From Vibrio japonicus (GTDB taxonomy: Bacteria; Pseudomonadota; Gammaproteobacteria; Enterobacterales; Vibrionaceae): a stretch of 64,000 nucleotides of DNA. The notes below the pieces were generated by a model that worked only from the letters and a program-made list of their open reading frames with translations, had not been told where the DNA came from and made no database searches. Both the position numbers and the translations under genes were made by a program. The stretch spans positions 1,374,256 to 1,438,255 of the forward strand of contig NZ_CP102097.1 in NCBI RefSeq assembly GCF_024582835.1, written 5' to 3'. Positions 53,367 through 63,014 of this stretch are shown piece after piece (position 1 is the first letter of the stretch; each line of letters starts with the position of its first letter).

Positions 53367-56264
53367 ATGTTATTAGCGAAAGCCAGTATTGGGCGCAAGC
53401 TTCTGCTCGCATTTATGGCGATGGCTCTGTTGGTTCTGACATCAGCACTGATTGGTGTATTTGGTTTTAGTTCCGTCGCGAAAACTGAGAGAAACGTGGT
53501 CAATTCCGCTATTCCATCCATGCTAGAAGCTCGGCAGGTATCAGAGCTAAGCTCGCGTATTATTTCTTCCGTTCAAGCTCTGTCCAACGCGAAAACAGAA
53601 CTGCAGCGCCAAGAATCCGGGAAGGTATTGTTTTCTCAGTTAGAGTCGCTATTAGTAAGCATAAAGCAATTAGGCTCGGACTCTTTTGATACCAAGGTAT
53701 TAACTAAGTTGGAGTCTGATGTGCAGGTGGTGATTGATACCTTAGCTCAGCTTGGTTTAGTTGTCGAAAAGCGTCTTTTGTTGGTAGAAAATTTGTCCCA
53801 GCGGACGTCAGAAATGCGCAGTTACGCGTCCGAGCTTGAGCAGCTCACCCGAACACAAGTGGCAAATACATCAACAATCGCAGTGGCTAACGTAACGCAC
53901 ATTTACGATCTTCTTGAAAATCGAAATATTGATGAGACCTATCAAGCCTTAGATGCACTGGTAGAGGTGGATCTCGATTTGGCTGAAAGGCTTCACGAAC
54001 TTCACCTATTGGCGTTCAAAATGCTCAATCATATTGAAGAAGTTCGTACTATATCGGATGCCACGCGAATTCGAACCATTCAGCAGGAGTTCAACAATAA
54101 TTTAGAGATCATGAAACGACGAGTGAAAGCGGTTGAAGACCCAACCCGTTCGGTACAAATGACCCAACTCTTACTCAAGCTTGAAAAGGGCGCGGAAGTG
54201 TTTGATGTATCGCTAGAACGCGATCGTAATGAACTGTCTGCGAAGCAACTTATGGAAGACACGCTAAGCCAGTTTGCAGAGCTTAACACCACGGTAAGCC
54301 GATTAGTGGATGAGTCAAATGTAGCCACAACGCGTGCTGTCGAAGAGTTAAAAACAACCTTGGAATACGCGCAATGGACGTTAACCATTATCACACTATT
54401 AGGTTTGTTCATCGTTGTGTTTATTGTTTGGAAAGTGGTGTACGTGTCGGTGGTAAAACGCTTAGCAGAATATTCTTCGGCGCTTTTATCTATCGCTCAA
54501 GGTCAACTGAAGGTGGATGTGACGGTACAAGGTAATGATGAGCTCGCTCATATGGGGCAATCTATCATAACTGCGCGTAATACTGCTCAAGCATTAAAAG
54601 TCGTGGCAGAGAGTGAAGTCAAAGCCAAGCGTGAGTTAGAGCAGCACAAAGAACATCTAGAAGAGCTCGTCACAAAAAGAACACATCAGTTGCAACAAGC
54701 GAACGAACGTTTGAACAAAGAGGTGGTTAATCACGCTGTCGCACGAAAAGAAGCGGAACAAGCCAACCGTGCTAAGTCGGCTTTCCTTGCGACCATGAGC
54801 CACGAAATTCGCACACCGATGAATGGAGTGCTTGGAACTGCGCGATTACTAAAAGATGAAGGTTTGAATGCCAAGCAGAGTTTCTATGTTGATGTCATTA
54901 ACCGCAGTGGTAAAACCTTGCTAGCCATTTTGAACGACGTCTTAGATTATTCAAAAATAGAAGCAGGCCATTTGGAAGTGAGGCCAGTTAATTTCAGTTT
55001 GCATGCAATGGTTGAAGACGTTAAGCAGTTAATGGACGGAAAAGCGACAGAGAAGAGCTTGCAGCTTAGTGCCACAATTGAAAGTGATTTAGCGCACTTT
55101 TGGTATGGTGATGTCACGCGAATCAGCCAAGTGCTCAATAACTTGGTCGGAAATGCAATCAAGTTTACGGACAAGGGGTTCGTAGATATCTATGTGGCAG
55201 TTGATCCAGAACGTGACGGTCGTATTTTGTTTGAAGTTTCTGATTCAGGGATTGGGATTTCAGAACAAGAACAGCAATCATTGTTTGACGCTTTTACTCA
55301 AGCATCGGGTGGCTTTAATTCCAAGGGTGGAACTGGGCTTGGGTTAGCAATCAGTAAAAAGCTGGTTGAAGCTATGGGGGGAGAACTAGAGGTTGAATCC
55401 AGTCTGGGTGAGGGCAGCCGCTTTTGGTTTTCTATCCCTCTTGAGTTAGGTGAACAAGTTGATGAAAGTGACACTGTCACGGTTTCTAGGGGCAATCTCA
55501 GGGCAAAGATCCTACTGGTTGAAGATAATCCTGTAAACAGTATGGTGGCAGAGGGCTTCTTACACAGTATGGGGCATGAAGTGGTGATTGCAGAAAATGG
55601 CGAGACAGCCAAGGCGTTGTTCAATAGCGGAGAGTACGATATCGCTCTGCTAGATATCAACTTGCCTGATATTGATGGAGTTTCACTACTTGCTGAGTTG
55701 AGAGTGATGGAATTCGATCAAAAACGCAGCCACATCACACCGATGGTTGCTGTTTCTGCCCATGTGTTCAACGAAGAAGTGGAAGCGTATCTTCAAGCAG
55801 GATTTGACGGCTATCTTCCTAAGCCTCTGGATAAAGATGAGTTATCCGTTTTAATTCAACATTGTTTAGATAGGCATACTTTATTATTGCCTCAAACGGA
55901 TGTCACACAGGCATCGAAATCCGATGATTCTAACCTCATCGACCCGAGTATTATTGAAGCGGATACTGAGGTGCTTGGTAAGGAAAGGATGTTAAAAATT
56001 TTGGAGTTGTTTGAAGCAGGTTCCACTGAGATCTTGAATCAACTTAAAGCAGCCGCACAAAACAAAGACGAACACGAAGTAAAGCAACTCGCTCACAAGC
56101 TGAAAGGCTCTGCGGGGAGTCTTGGTTTGTTGGCTTTATTTGAGCTTTGTAAGCGCATAGAAACGGACAAAAACTCCTTAACTTGTTACCTTGAAACAGA
56201 AGAGCAACTTGGCGAGCTCGTCTATAAATCAACACAAGCTCTAAAATCACTGCTTCATACCTAA
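53367..56264 (+). CDS. torS: Hybrid sensor histidine kinase TorS
   Basis: 965 residues. TM1 (about 12-32), helical periplasmic TorS sensor to about 345, TM2 (about 345-365), HAMP-like linker and a coiled coil. HisKA with MSHEIRTPMNG (about H479), HATPase, receiver with LLDINLPDIDG (about D763) and HPt with LAHKLKGSAG (about H910). Four-step phosphorelay for TMAO. The response regulator TorR and the torCAD reductase are not in this window. Confidence 0.95.
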   Translation: MLLAKASIGRKLLLAFMAMALLVLTSALIGVFGFSSVAKTERNVVNSAIPSMLEARQVSELSSRIISSVQALSNAKTELQRQESGKVLFSQLESLLVSIKQLGSDSFDTKVLTKLESDVQVVIDTLAQLGLVVEKRLLLVENLSQRTSEMRSYASELEQLTRTQVANTSTIAVANVTHIYDLLENRNIDETYQALDALVEVDLDLAERLHELHLLAFKMLNHIEEVRTISDATRIRTIQQEFNNNLEIMKRRVKAVEDPTRSVQMTQLLLKLEKGAEVFDVSLERDRNELSAKQLMEDTLSQFAELNTTVSRLVDESNVATTRAVEELKTTLEYAQWTLTIITLLGLFIVVFIVWKVVYVSVVKRLAEYSSALLSIAQGQLKVDVTVQGNDELAHMGQSIITARNTAQALKVVAESEVKAKRELEQHKEHLEELVTKRTHQLQQANERLNKEVVNHAVARKEAEQANRAKSAFLATMSHEIRTPMNGVLGTARLLKDEGLNAKQSFYVDVINRSGKTLLAILNDVLDYSKIEAGHLEVRPVNFSLHAMVEDVKQLMDGKATEKSLQLSATIESDLAHFWYGDVTRISQVLNNLVGNAIKFTDKGFVDIYVAVDPERDGRILFEVSDSGIGISEQEQQSLFDAFTQASGGFNSKGGTGLGLAISKKLVEAMGGELEVESSLGEGSRFWFSIPLELGEQVDESDTVTVSRGNLRAKILLVEDNPVNSMVAEGFLHSMGHEVVIAENGETAKALFNSGEYDIALLDINLPDIDGVSLLAELRVMEFDQKRSHITPMVAVSAHVFNEEVEAYLQAGFDGYLPKPLDKDELSVLIQHCLDRHTLLLPQTDVTQASKSDDSNLIDPSIIEADTEVLGKERMLKILELFEAGSTEILNQLKAAAQNKDEHEVKQLAHKLKGSAGSLGLLALFELCKRIETDKNSLTCYLETEEQLGELVYKSTQALKSLLHT

Positions 56265-56267
56265 TCC

Positions 56268-56918
56268 CTAAGGCTTAAAGCCTATAGAAGCGTAGCTTAT
56301 ACCCAAGGCGGACAAAGTAAGAAGAATTTGTGCGGAGTAGTAAGTGATCATAATGACATGGCGCGAAAAAGCTGAACTGGAGCGGAATCTGTCTATTGCG
56401 AGCACCAAGTCTGATACGATGAACGTAAATGCGCCCATGACAGCATAAGTGACGGTTGGACTTTGGACATGAAGCCAAACTTCAATGGCTCCCCACGCCA
56501 TAGCTAGGATCGCACTAGTATACATGCCTACCGCAAGCTTCGTATTTTCCAATGCCGGAAGTAAGAGTAGGTAGACAATTAAGCCAACGCTGAACAATAT
56601 TGCTGGCACCCAGAGGGTGAGCGGTGAATCGACTTGGCTGAAAAAAGCGTAACTGTACATGATGTGTGCAATAAGAAAGCTTGTCAGTCCTTCAACAAAC
56701 TTATCTTTCGGGTGCATGAGGAACAGATCACCAATTGCGGACGCAATAAGCCCAATACCAATCCAGTAAGCATACTGTTTGGGGTCGGGAGAACCAGAAA
56801 AAATAAGTGCAGACATCAACAAGATTGGGGCTGCTTTAGAACAATAAAATATCCACCTAGGTTTGCGGTCAATACTCCACACGTGCAGTACACACAAAAA
56901 AACAATAAGAAACCACAT
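56268..56918 (-). CDS. YhhN family membrane protein (lysoplasmalogenase-like)
   Basis: 216 residues, eight hydrophobic segments. The YhhN/TMEM86 family motif is visible in IASAIGDLFLMHPKDKFVEGL and FIVSDLVLAIDRF, with the conserved acidic pair. Animal relatives hydrolyse the vinyl-ether bond of lysoplasmalogens; the bacterial role is unclear. It converges with torS with only three bases between. Confidence 0.88.
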   Translation of the reverse strand: MWFLIVFLCVLHVWSIDRKPRWIFYCSKAAPILLMSALIFSGSPDPKQYAYWIGIGLIASAIGDLFLMHPKDKFVEGLTSFLIAHIMYSYAFFSQVDSPLTLWVPAILFSVGLIVYLLLLPALENTKLAVGMYTSAILAMAWGAIEVWLHVQSPTVTYAVMGAFTFIVSDLVLAIDRFRSSSAFSRHVIMITYYSAQILLTLSALGISYASIGFKP

Positions 56919-56934
56919 AATTCCAACTCAAAAA

Positions 56935-56960
56935 AATAGCAGCAATATTTTGCTGCTATT
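56935..56960 (-). terminator. Terminator of the YqhD-like gene
   Basis: AATAGCAGCA (56935-56944) pairs with TGCTGCTATT (56951-56960), 6-nt loop, TTTTTTGAG on the minus strand. Confidence 0.85.
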
Positions 56961-56981
56961 AGAGTAATCAGAGCTTATCGG

Positions 56982-58130
56982 CTAGGCAATAGCTTGCATT
57001 AAAATTTGACGGCTACGATCGAGTGAAATTGCCTGTTTTTCACCTAAATTCGTCATTCCGTGCGATTCAAGCTGTCCAACAACGGCATCAACGGCTTCTG
57101 ATTTCGTACCTTCATAACCATTAAAATGCGTGTCTACGTCAAGAGAGTGGTAGAAGCTCTCAATAGCTTCAATGGTACGCATGGCAAGATCATCACCTTG
57201 CTCAAGACCAAAGACGTTTTTGCCCATTTGCTCAAGTTTGGCTTTCTTCGACTCAATTTGATTGCGAAGAAGAGACGGTTGAACAATAGCAAGTGAGCGT
57301 GCGTGGTCTACGCCCCATAGAGCAGTGAACTCATGTCCAATCATGTGCGTTGCCCAGTCATGCGGGACGCCACTACCAATTAAGCCATTTAACGCTTGGT
57401 TTGCCGCCCACATAAGGTTTGCACGCCATTCGTCACTATCGCGGTCATTGAATGAATCACCTAGTGACTTAAGTGTACGAAGTAGCGTTTCTGCGTATCC
57501 ATCTTGAACCATAGCATTGTGATCATATGTCAGATATTGCTCACATACGTGTACCCATGCGTCAACGATACCATTAAGCAATTGTTTTTCTGGTAGGGTT
57601 TTCATTACATCTGGGTCAAGCACTGCAAACTTAGGCTGAATGAGTGGCGACATAAACGCTAGTTTGTCTTGCGTCTCAGCTTTCGTAATCACCGCACCCA
57701 TATTCGATTCAGAGCCAGTTGCAGGCAAGGTAAGAATTGCACCAAGAGGCACAGCTTCCGTTACCTTATGCGCTCCAGTTAGGATGTTCCAGCCATCGCC
57801 GTCGATTTTCGCAGCAGCCGCTACATACTTCGAACCATCGATCACTGAGCCGCCACCGACAGCAAGAATTAAATCGATATTTTGTTCTTTTACAACCTTA
57901 ACCGCTTTATCTAGTGTCTCTTTGGTTGGGTTTGGCTCAACGCCGCTGAATTCGAACCAAGATGTACCTTCAAGTGCTTCAACAACTTGGTCATAAACGC
58001 CATTTCGTTTAATCGAACCACCACCGTAGATAACAAGGACGTTGTTTGCATCAGCAATCGCTTGTTTGATTGATGAAATTTGGCCTTTCCCAAAAAAAAT
58101 CTGTGTAGGGTTAACGTAAGTAAATTGCAT
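56982..58130 (-). CDS. yqhD: Iron-containing alcohol dehydrogenase, YqhD-like
   Basis: 382 residues. NAD(P) motif GGGSVIDGSKYVAAAA (about 93-108). Metal ligands are visible around residues 195 (DAWVHVCEQ), 270 (GHEFTALWGVDHA) and 284. YqhD-type enzymes reduce short toxic aldehydes with NADPH. GAGG precedes the ATG. Divergent from an AraC regulator, as yqhD-yqhC in E. coli. Confidence 0.92.
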   Translation of the reverse strand: MQFTYVNPTQIFFGKGQISSIKQAIADANNVLVIYGGGSIKRNGVYDQVVEALEGTSWFEFSGVEPNPTKETLDKAVKVVKEQNIDLILAVGGGSVIDGSKYVAAAAKIDGDGWNILTGAHKVTEAVPLGAILTLPATGSESNMGAVITKAETQDKLAFMSPLIQPKFAVLDPDVMKTLPEKQLLNGIVDAWVHVCEQYLTYDHNAMVQDGYAETLLRTLKSLGDSFNDRDSDEWRANLMWAANQALNGLIGSGVPHDWATHMIGHEFTALWGVDHARSLAIVQPSLLRNQIESKKAKLEQMGKNVFGLEQGDDLAMRTIEAIESFYHSLDVDTHFNGYEGTKSEAVDAVVGQLESHGMTNLGEKQAISLDRSRQILMQAIA

Positions 58131-58178
58131 TTGAGCCTCTATCTTGCGTAGTGTGCGTCTAATCTAGACTTTATATTT

Positions 58179-58196
58179 ATCACCGTCTCAGGTGAT
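58179..58196. promoter_or_regulatory. Inverted repeat between the yqhD-like gene and the AraC gene
   Basis: ATCACC-N6-GGTGAT, with ATTTAT and ATAAAT further out. It lies in the divergent promoter gap and is a candidate AraC/YqhC site. Confidence 0.4.
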
Positions 58197-58308
58197 ATCG
58201 AATAAATGCATAATAGTATTGTTTTATGAAGCAATATAGGCCAATTTCTGTAAATTTATTGCCTAATCCTACTTTTGGTATAAGATTGAGCAAAACTTCG
58301 GGGGTTGT

Positions 58309-59196
58309 ATGAGTCTTGCACAGGCAATGAGGCAGTATGTTGAATATCAACAACTGCATGAGCTGGAAGGAATTTATCAGACACAAATAGAAGGTGTTTG
58401 GTTTTACAGAAGTAGCAAAGGTAACGATCGAAAGCCTTTTGTTTATCAATCGGGCATTATTGTGCTTGGTCAGGGAAACAAGAACATCTATATGGGAAGT
58501 GACCCCGTGCATTATGGGCCAGAGGATTACTTGGTGGTGGGCGTTCCCATGCCTCTAGAATGTGAAGCGATAGCGACAGATGGGGAACCTTTATTGGGCC
58601 TCTCCGTGGATATTGATCCTCAGTTGTTGCATCGACTGGTCCATAGATTGGACTCATTAGGCTTTCGTCCTGCGAAATCATGCAGTGAACAGCGTTGTGG
58701 TTTGAAGTCTGTTCAAATGGATCAAACCATGCTGGATGTATGCCAGCGTTTAGTCCAAGCGCTGTGTGACCCTTTAGATACTGTCATGCTATCGGAATCG
58801 CTCAAAGAAGAGCTGGTGTACAGGGCATTGATGAGTGAAGAAGGGCACGTATTGTTTGACTTGGCGCGTCATGACGGCTATTACGCACGAGTCGCGAAAG
58901 TATTGGATAAGATGCATCGTGAGTATGCTGAAAACTTATCTGTTGAAAAGTTGGCTCAGGAAGCGAATATGAGCACGTCTGCTTTCCATCACGCGTTTCG
59001 AGAAGTGACGCTAGAATCCCCAATTCAGTACATAAAGAAAGTCAGGCTCAACAAAGCGAAAGAGCTGATACAACTTGAAGGTAAGAAGGTCAATGATGCG
59101 GCGCGCATCGTCGGCTATAACAGCTCATCTCAGTTTTCCAGAGAATATAAACGCCACTTCAATGAAACACCGCGTGGATTGAAGATCGCAAGTTAA
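58309..59196 (+). CDS. AraC family regulator (YqhC-like)
   Basis: 295 residues. An N-terminal AraC_N domain (about 30-180) and C-terminal double helix-turn-helix (about 205-290; LSVEKLAQEANMSTSAFHHAFREVT, then ARIVGYNSSSQFSREYKRHFNETPRG). GGGGG precedes the ATG. By position it activates the divergent YqhD-like aldehyde reductase gene in response to aldehydes (by analogy with YqhC). Confidence 0.92.
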   Translation: MSLAQAMRQYVEYQQLHELEGIYQTQIEGVWFYRSSKGNDRKPFVYQSGIIVLGQGNKNIYMGSDPVHYGPEDYLVVGVPMPLECEAIATDGEPLLGLSVDIDPQLLHRLVHRLDSLGFRPAKSCSEQRCGLKSVQMDQTMLDVCQRLVQALCDPLDTVMLSESLKEELVYRALMSEEGHVLFDLARHDGYYARVAKVLDKMHREYAENLSVEKLAQEANMSTSAFHHAFREVTLESPIQYIKKVRLNKAKELIQLEGKKVNDAARIVGYNSSSQFSREYKRHFNETPRGLKIAS

Positions 59197-59353
59197 GTCT
59201 GCGTGACCGTAAAAAGGGGAAAGAAGATGTTAAAAAATGACTGTTTTTTTTGAAGCTGATCTCATACACAATATCAACACAGTCACCTACGAGGCTTCCT
59301 GAATCCTCATGAGGACTGCACCCCTATAGGAGATCTAGTCAATCTCTTAAAAT

Positions 59354-59399
59354 TTAGCCTCTTTGCACTATTGCTTATCGCATTGTGCTTAGAGGCTAA
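59354..59399 (-). terminator. Long hairpin downstream of glgC
   Basis: TTAGCCTCT (59354-59362) pairs with AGAGGCTAA (59391-59399), with an inner GCAC/GTGC pair (59365-59368, 59385-59388) separated by two T/T mismatches. TTTT follows on the minus strand. It lies 40 nt past the glgC stop codon. An upstream CCTCATGAGG palindrome is near 59304. Confidence 0.5.
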
Positions 59400-59438
59400 C
59401 TTACTTTCTCATGCTGTCGCCGCTAAATGGTCTGGCCG

Positions 59439-60665
59439 TCAACCATTCTCCGAGAACTGATAACTTTCAGGTACAACGACAATGCCTTTTTCAGAAATAT
59501 GAAATCGCTTTGCATCTTCAGCACGGTTGATTCCGATCTGGGTATAAGGGGGGATTTTGACGTGCTTATCAATAATGCAGTTAACAAGCTGACAGCCATC
59601 GCCCACCTCTACGTCGTCAAACAAAATACTGTCAACAACCGTTGCGCCGTCATTAATATGTACGTTCATTGAGACAACAGAGTGTTGCACCGAACCACCC
59701 GAATTGACCACACCATCAGCAATAATGGAGTTAATAAATATACCTTCGTTGCCAGTTGCTGAGGAGACTGTTCTCGCTGGTGGACTTTGCGGCTCATAGG
59801 TGCGTATTCCCCAATCTCGCTGATAGAGATTCATTGGCGGAATTGGCTCTAATAAGTCCATGTTAGCGTCATAGAAAGAATCTATCGTTCCTACGTCTCG
59901 CCAGTAACAGTCTTTCGCAACACGGCCCTTATCACTACAAAAATCATATGCATAAACACCGAACGATTGGATGAGTTCAGGAATAATGTCTTTACCGAAA
60001 TCGTGTGAGGAATTTTCGTTTTCGGCGTCTTTTCTGAGTGCTTCCACAAGCACTTTAGTACTGAAGATATAAATGCCCATTGAGGCTAAACTGCGGTCAG
60101 GTTTGCCGGGGATAGCAGGGGGCTCAGAAGGTTTTTCGACAAACGAAGTGATACGATTGTTCTCATCTATATCCATCACACCGAATTGAGTCGCATCTTC
60201 TCTACTGACATTCATGCATCCGATAGTGAGGTCCGCTTGTTTGCTTTTATGTTCATCGAGCATGGCTGCGTAGTCCATTCGATAGATGTGATCACCAGAC
60301 AACACAATGACATGTTCCGCATCACTACGAGAGAGCAGCCATAAATTATGGTAGATAGCGTCAGCGGTGCCTTCGTACCATTTACCGCCACCGCGCATTT
60401 GTGGTGGGATGACACTAATAAATTCACCCAGTTCAGGGTTGAAAATAGACCACCCATCTCGGAGGTGTTTCTGCAAAGAGTGGGATTTATACTGAGTGAG
60501 GACCAAAATCCTGCGTAAGCCGGATCGCAAGCAGTTAGTCAGGGTAAAATCTATGATTCGATACTTACCTCCAAAAGGAACGGCAGGCTTGGCTCTATGA
60601 TCGGTCAAAGGGCTAAGTCGAGATCCCATACCTCCAGCAAGGATGATGGTAAGAGTGTCTTGCAT
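59439..60665 (-). CDS. glgC: Glucose-1-phosphate adenylyltransferase
   Basis: 408 residues. Nucleotidyltransferase motif LAGGMGSRLSPLTDHRAKPAVPFGGKYRIIDF (about 8-40), GTADAIYHNLW, LSGDHIYRMDY and a C-terminal left-handed beta-helix. It makes ADP-glucose, the glycogen precursor. ATG 60665 has GGAG about 10 nt upstream. No other glg gene is adjacent, so glycogen genes are split. Confidence 0.95.
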   Translation of the reverse strand: MQDTLTIILAGGMGSRLSPLTDHRAKPAVPFGGKYRIIDFTLTNCLRSGLRRILVLTQYKSHSLQKHLRDGWSIFNPELGEFISVIPPQMRGGGKWYEGTADAIYHNLWLLSRSDAEHVIVLSGDHIYRMDYAAMLDEHKSKQADLTIGCMNVSREDATQFGVMDIDENNRITSFVEKPSEPPAIPGKPDRSLASMGIYIFSTKVLVEALRKDAENENSSHDFGKDIIPELIQSFGVYAYDFCSDKGRVAKDCYWRDVGTIDSFYDANMDLLEPIPPMNLYQRDWGIRTYEPQSPPARTVSSATGNEGIFINSIIADGVVNSGGSVQHSVVSMNVHINDGATVVDSILFDDVEVGDGCQLVNCIIDKHVKIPPYTQIGINRAEDAKRFHISEKGIVVVPESYQFSENG

Positions 60666-60819
60666 TCTATCTATTCTCCACAATGATTGCTGACATATCA
60701 AAGAGAGGATAGTACAAGAATAGGTTTACACAATAAGTATGTGTTTTTTCAAGGTTTGCATACGGTATTTGTGAATGAGGATGTTGGTTTTGTGAATAAA
60801 TAGCGTCCTGTGTATGTGG

Positions 60820-62721
60820 CTAAGCAATGGATGTGGACTCCGAAATAAGCATGACGTTAACTTGATTTCGTCCCAGAGTCTTCGATTCATAAAGAGCAAT
60901 GTCCGCGCGTTTGTAACTATCGCTCGGTTTGTCGCATATCTCAGTGACACCAGCACTGGCGGTTATGTCATATTCACTCTGTATATTGATTGAGATACGG
61001 AGGCGATTGATGACGTTTTCTGCTTCTTGAATGCCTGTATGTGGCATAATTATCGCGAATTCCTCTCCACCAATGCGAGCAACCATGTCTGTTTCTCGCA
61101 ATTGCGAGGAAATGGTAGTGGCGACGTTGGTAATCACTTTGTCACCCGCATCGTGACCATATTTGTCATTGATTCGTTTAAAGTGATCAATATCTAACAG
61201 TGCTAGTGAGGCTTTCTCACAATCCGGATATCGTTTGACTCGCTGTGTTTCTGCTGTCATTTCGGCATCAAACTTACGACGGTTCCAAAGACCGCTAAGT
61301 GGATCTTTTTCACTCAACTCTCTGAGTCTGTCTTCGAGCTCTTTGCGGTGGGAGATGTCGATAAACGAAGCGACAAAAAACTGGACGATACCCTGCTTGT
61401 TTCGCACGGTTTGGATACGAAGTAATTCTGTGATCAGAGAACCATCACGACGTTTATTGATGACTTCACCTTCCCAGATTCCATCTGATTCCAATGAATC
61501 CCACATCGTCGTATAGAATTCATGGCCATGGTTTCCTGACGAAAACATGGATGGTTGCTTGCCTTTGACTTCATCCAGAGTGTACCCGCTCGATTTTGTG
61601 AACTGTTCGTTTACTTGGATAATTCGGTTGTTGTGATCGGTGATAACCATAGCAGACATACCATTCATGGCAGCCCTTGCGATTTTACTCGCTACACTGT
61701 TTTTCTCGTGATTGTAGTTCCAAGCGACAAAGGTAAAACTGATCAAAAAAATAATGATTAAGATGAAGAACGCTTGAATAAATAACTCATTGTAGTCTTC
61801 ATTTTTTACTGGCTGAAGGTCAGATAAGTCTGATTTTAGTAGAAATATCAGCGACAGCTTGGATCCATCTAAGTTAAGTTCAGACGTTGTAAATGACAGC
61901 CAAACTTGCCCCTCTTTAACAGTTCCTGAATGACTTTTCTGAATTTTATTCCATAAAGAAGGGTAAAGCTTAGCAATGCTATGAGCGCTGTTCTCTTCTA
62001 GAAGATTACCCAAAATAGGCGTGTTGTCATTCGACAGGACGAAGTAGCCTTCTTGATTAAAAATGGAAGGAAGGTTCTCTGTTTCGCGCTTGTACGCAAG
62101 ATCCTTGTACAAACGTTTGAGATTCACATTAGCAACAAAATAGCCCTTTCTTTCCCCCTGTAATTCAACGGGTAAAATAATGCGATATGCAGGACGGTGT
62201 GGAACGATAATTTCTAGCTGATCAGTTTCAAAATCAACGCCAAACGTTCCAATTTGATTGGTTTTTAAGGATTGAGCGTAGTTAAAATACTGACTGTCTG
62301 CTTTATTTTGTAGCCTTTCTTTATCGACGATTTCCGACACGCGTTCACTGCTGTTGATGCGGATCGTCTCCATCCCATCCATACCTATAAAACGTAGGCT
62401 AGAATAGAACTTCTGAGTGCGTGCTACCAACAACCAAAAATCGCTCAACGCACTGATGTTCTCATTAGTAGGGTTGAGTATCGCTTGGTGAAGAAGTCCA
62501 TTTTGGGCAAGGAAATGAACCGAAGTATCGATTCTGTCGAGTGAGACTTGCAGCTCAGTTTTTGAATACTCCAGTTTATGGAGATTGCTCTTTTCGACGG
62601 TTAACAACGCCTCATTCGTTATCTTCCCATATTCGTTATAGAAATATAGAGTGGGTACGCACGCTAAAGCTGAGAACGTAATGAGAAATTGAAGAACAAC
62701 TTTATAGCGGCTGAAGAGCAT
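60820..62721 (-). CDS. Diguanylate cyclase with periplasmic sensor and PAS domain
   Basis: 633 residues. TM1 (about 8-28), periplasmic Cache-like sensor (about 40-310), TM2 (about 318-338), PAS domain (about 350-460) and GGDEF domain (about 470-633). The active site is RIGGEEFAI with an intact inhibitory RxxD (RETD) five residues before it, so it should make cyclic-di-GMP with product feedback. Ligand unknown. Confidence 0.94.
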   Translation of the reverse strand: MLFSRYKVVLQFLITFSALACVPTLYFYNEYGKITNEALLTVEKSNLHKLEYSKTELQVSLDRIDTSVHFLAQNGLLHQAILNPTNENISALSDFWLLVARTQKFYSSLRFIGMDGMETIRINSSERVSEIVDKERLQNKADSQYFNYAQSLKTNQIGTFGVDFETDQLEIIVPHRPAYRIILPVELQGERKGYFVANVNLKRLYKDLAYKRETENLPSIFNQEGYFVLSNDNTPILGNLLEENSAHSIAKLYPSLWNKIQKSHSGTVKEGQVWLSFTTSELNLDGSKLSLIFLLKSDLSDLQPVKNEDYNELFIQAFFILIIIFLISFTFVAWNYNHEKNSVASKIARAAMNGMSAMVITDHNNRIIQVNEQFTKSSGYTLDEVKGKQPSMFSSGNHGHEFYTTMWDSLESDGIWEGEVINKRRDGSLITELLRIQTVRNKQGIVQFFVASFIDISHRKELEDRLRELSEKDPLSGLWNRRKFDAEMTAETQRVKRYPDCEKASLALLDIDHFKRINDKYGHDAGDKVITNVATTISSQLRETDMVARIGGEEFAIIMPHTGIQEAENVINRLRISINIQSEYDITASAGVTEICDKPSDSYKRADIALYESKTLGRNQVNVMLISESTSIA

Positions 62722-62959
62722 TGGTAACTAGTGGACCTTAATTTTGCGCTGAATGTAGGGTGTTGTCGTCTACCAAATCATGAGTAGTGAGTCTGTTTAT
62801 GAGACTGTTAGCATAACTTGCTGAGAGACAAGGAGATTATACCTAAATAAATAGTATTTTAGTATGGTGTTGAATTGTGAAGGGTTACGCGTGATAACTT
62901 GATCACTTTATTACTCATTGGTAATCGCGATTGTCGGGACAGTTTCTGGTTGTGGGACG

Positions 62960-62989
62960 AAAAAGCATCACTTTTGCGTGATGCTTTTT
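62960..62989 (-). terminator. Terminator of fruA
   Basis: A 12-bp stem (AAAAAGCATCAC with GTGATGCTTTTT), 6-nt loop, on the minus strand 26 nt past the fruA stop. Confidence 0.9.
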
Positions 62990-63014
62990 GTTGGGTTTTT
63001 CCAGGTAAATCCGA

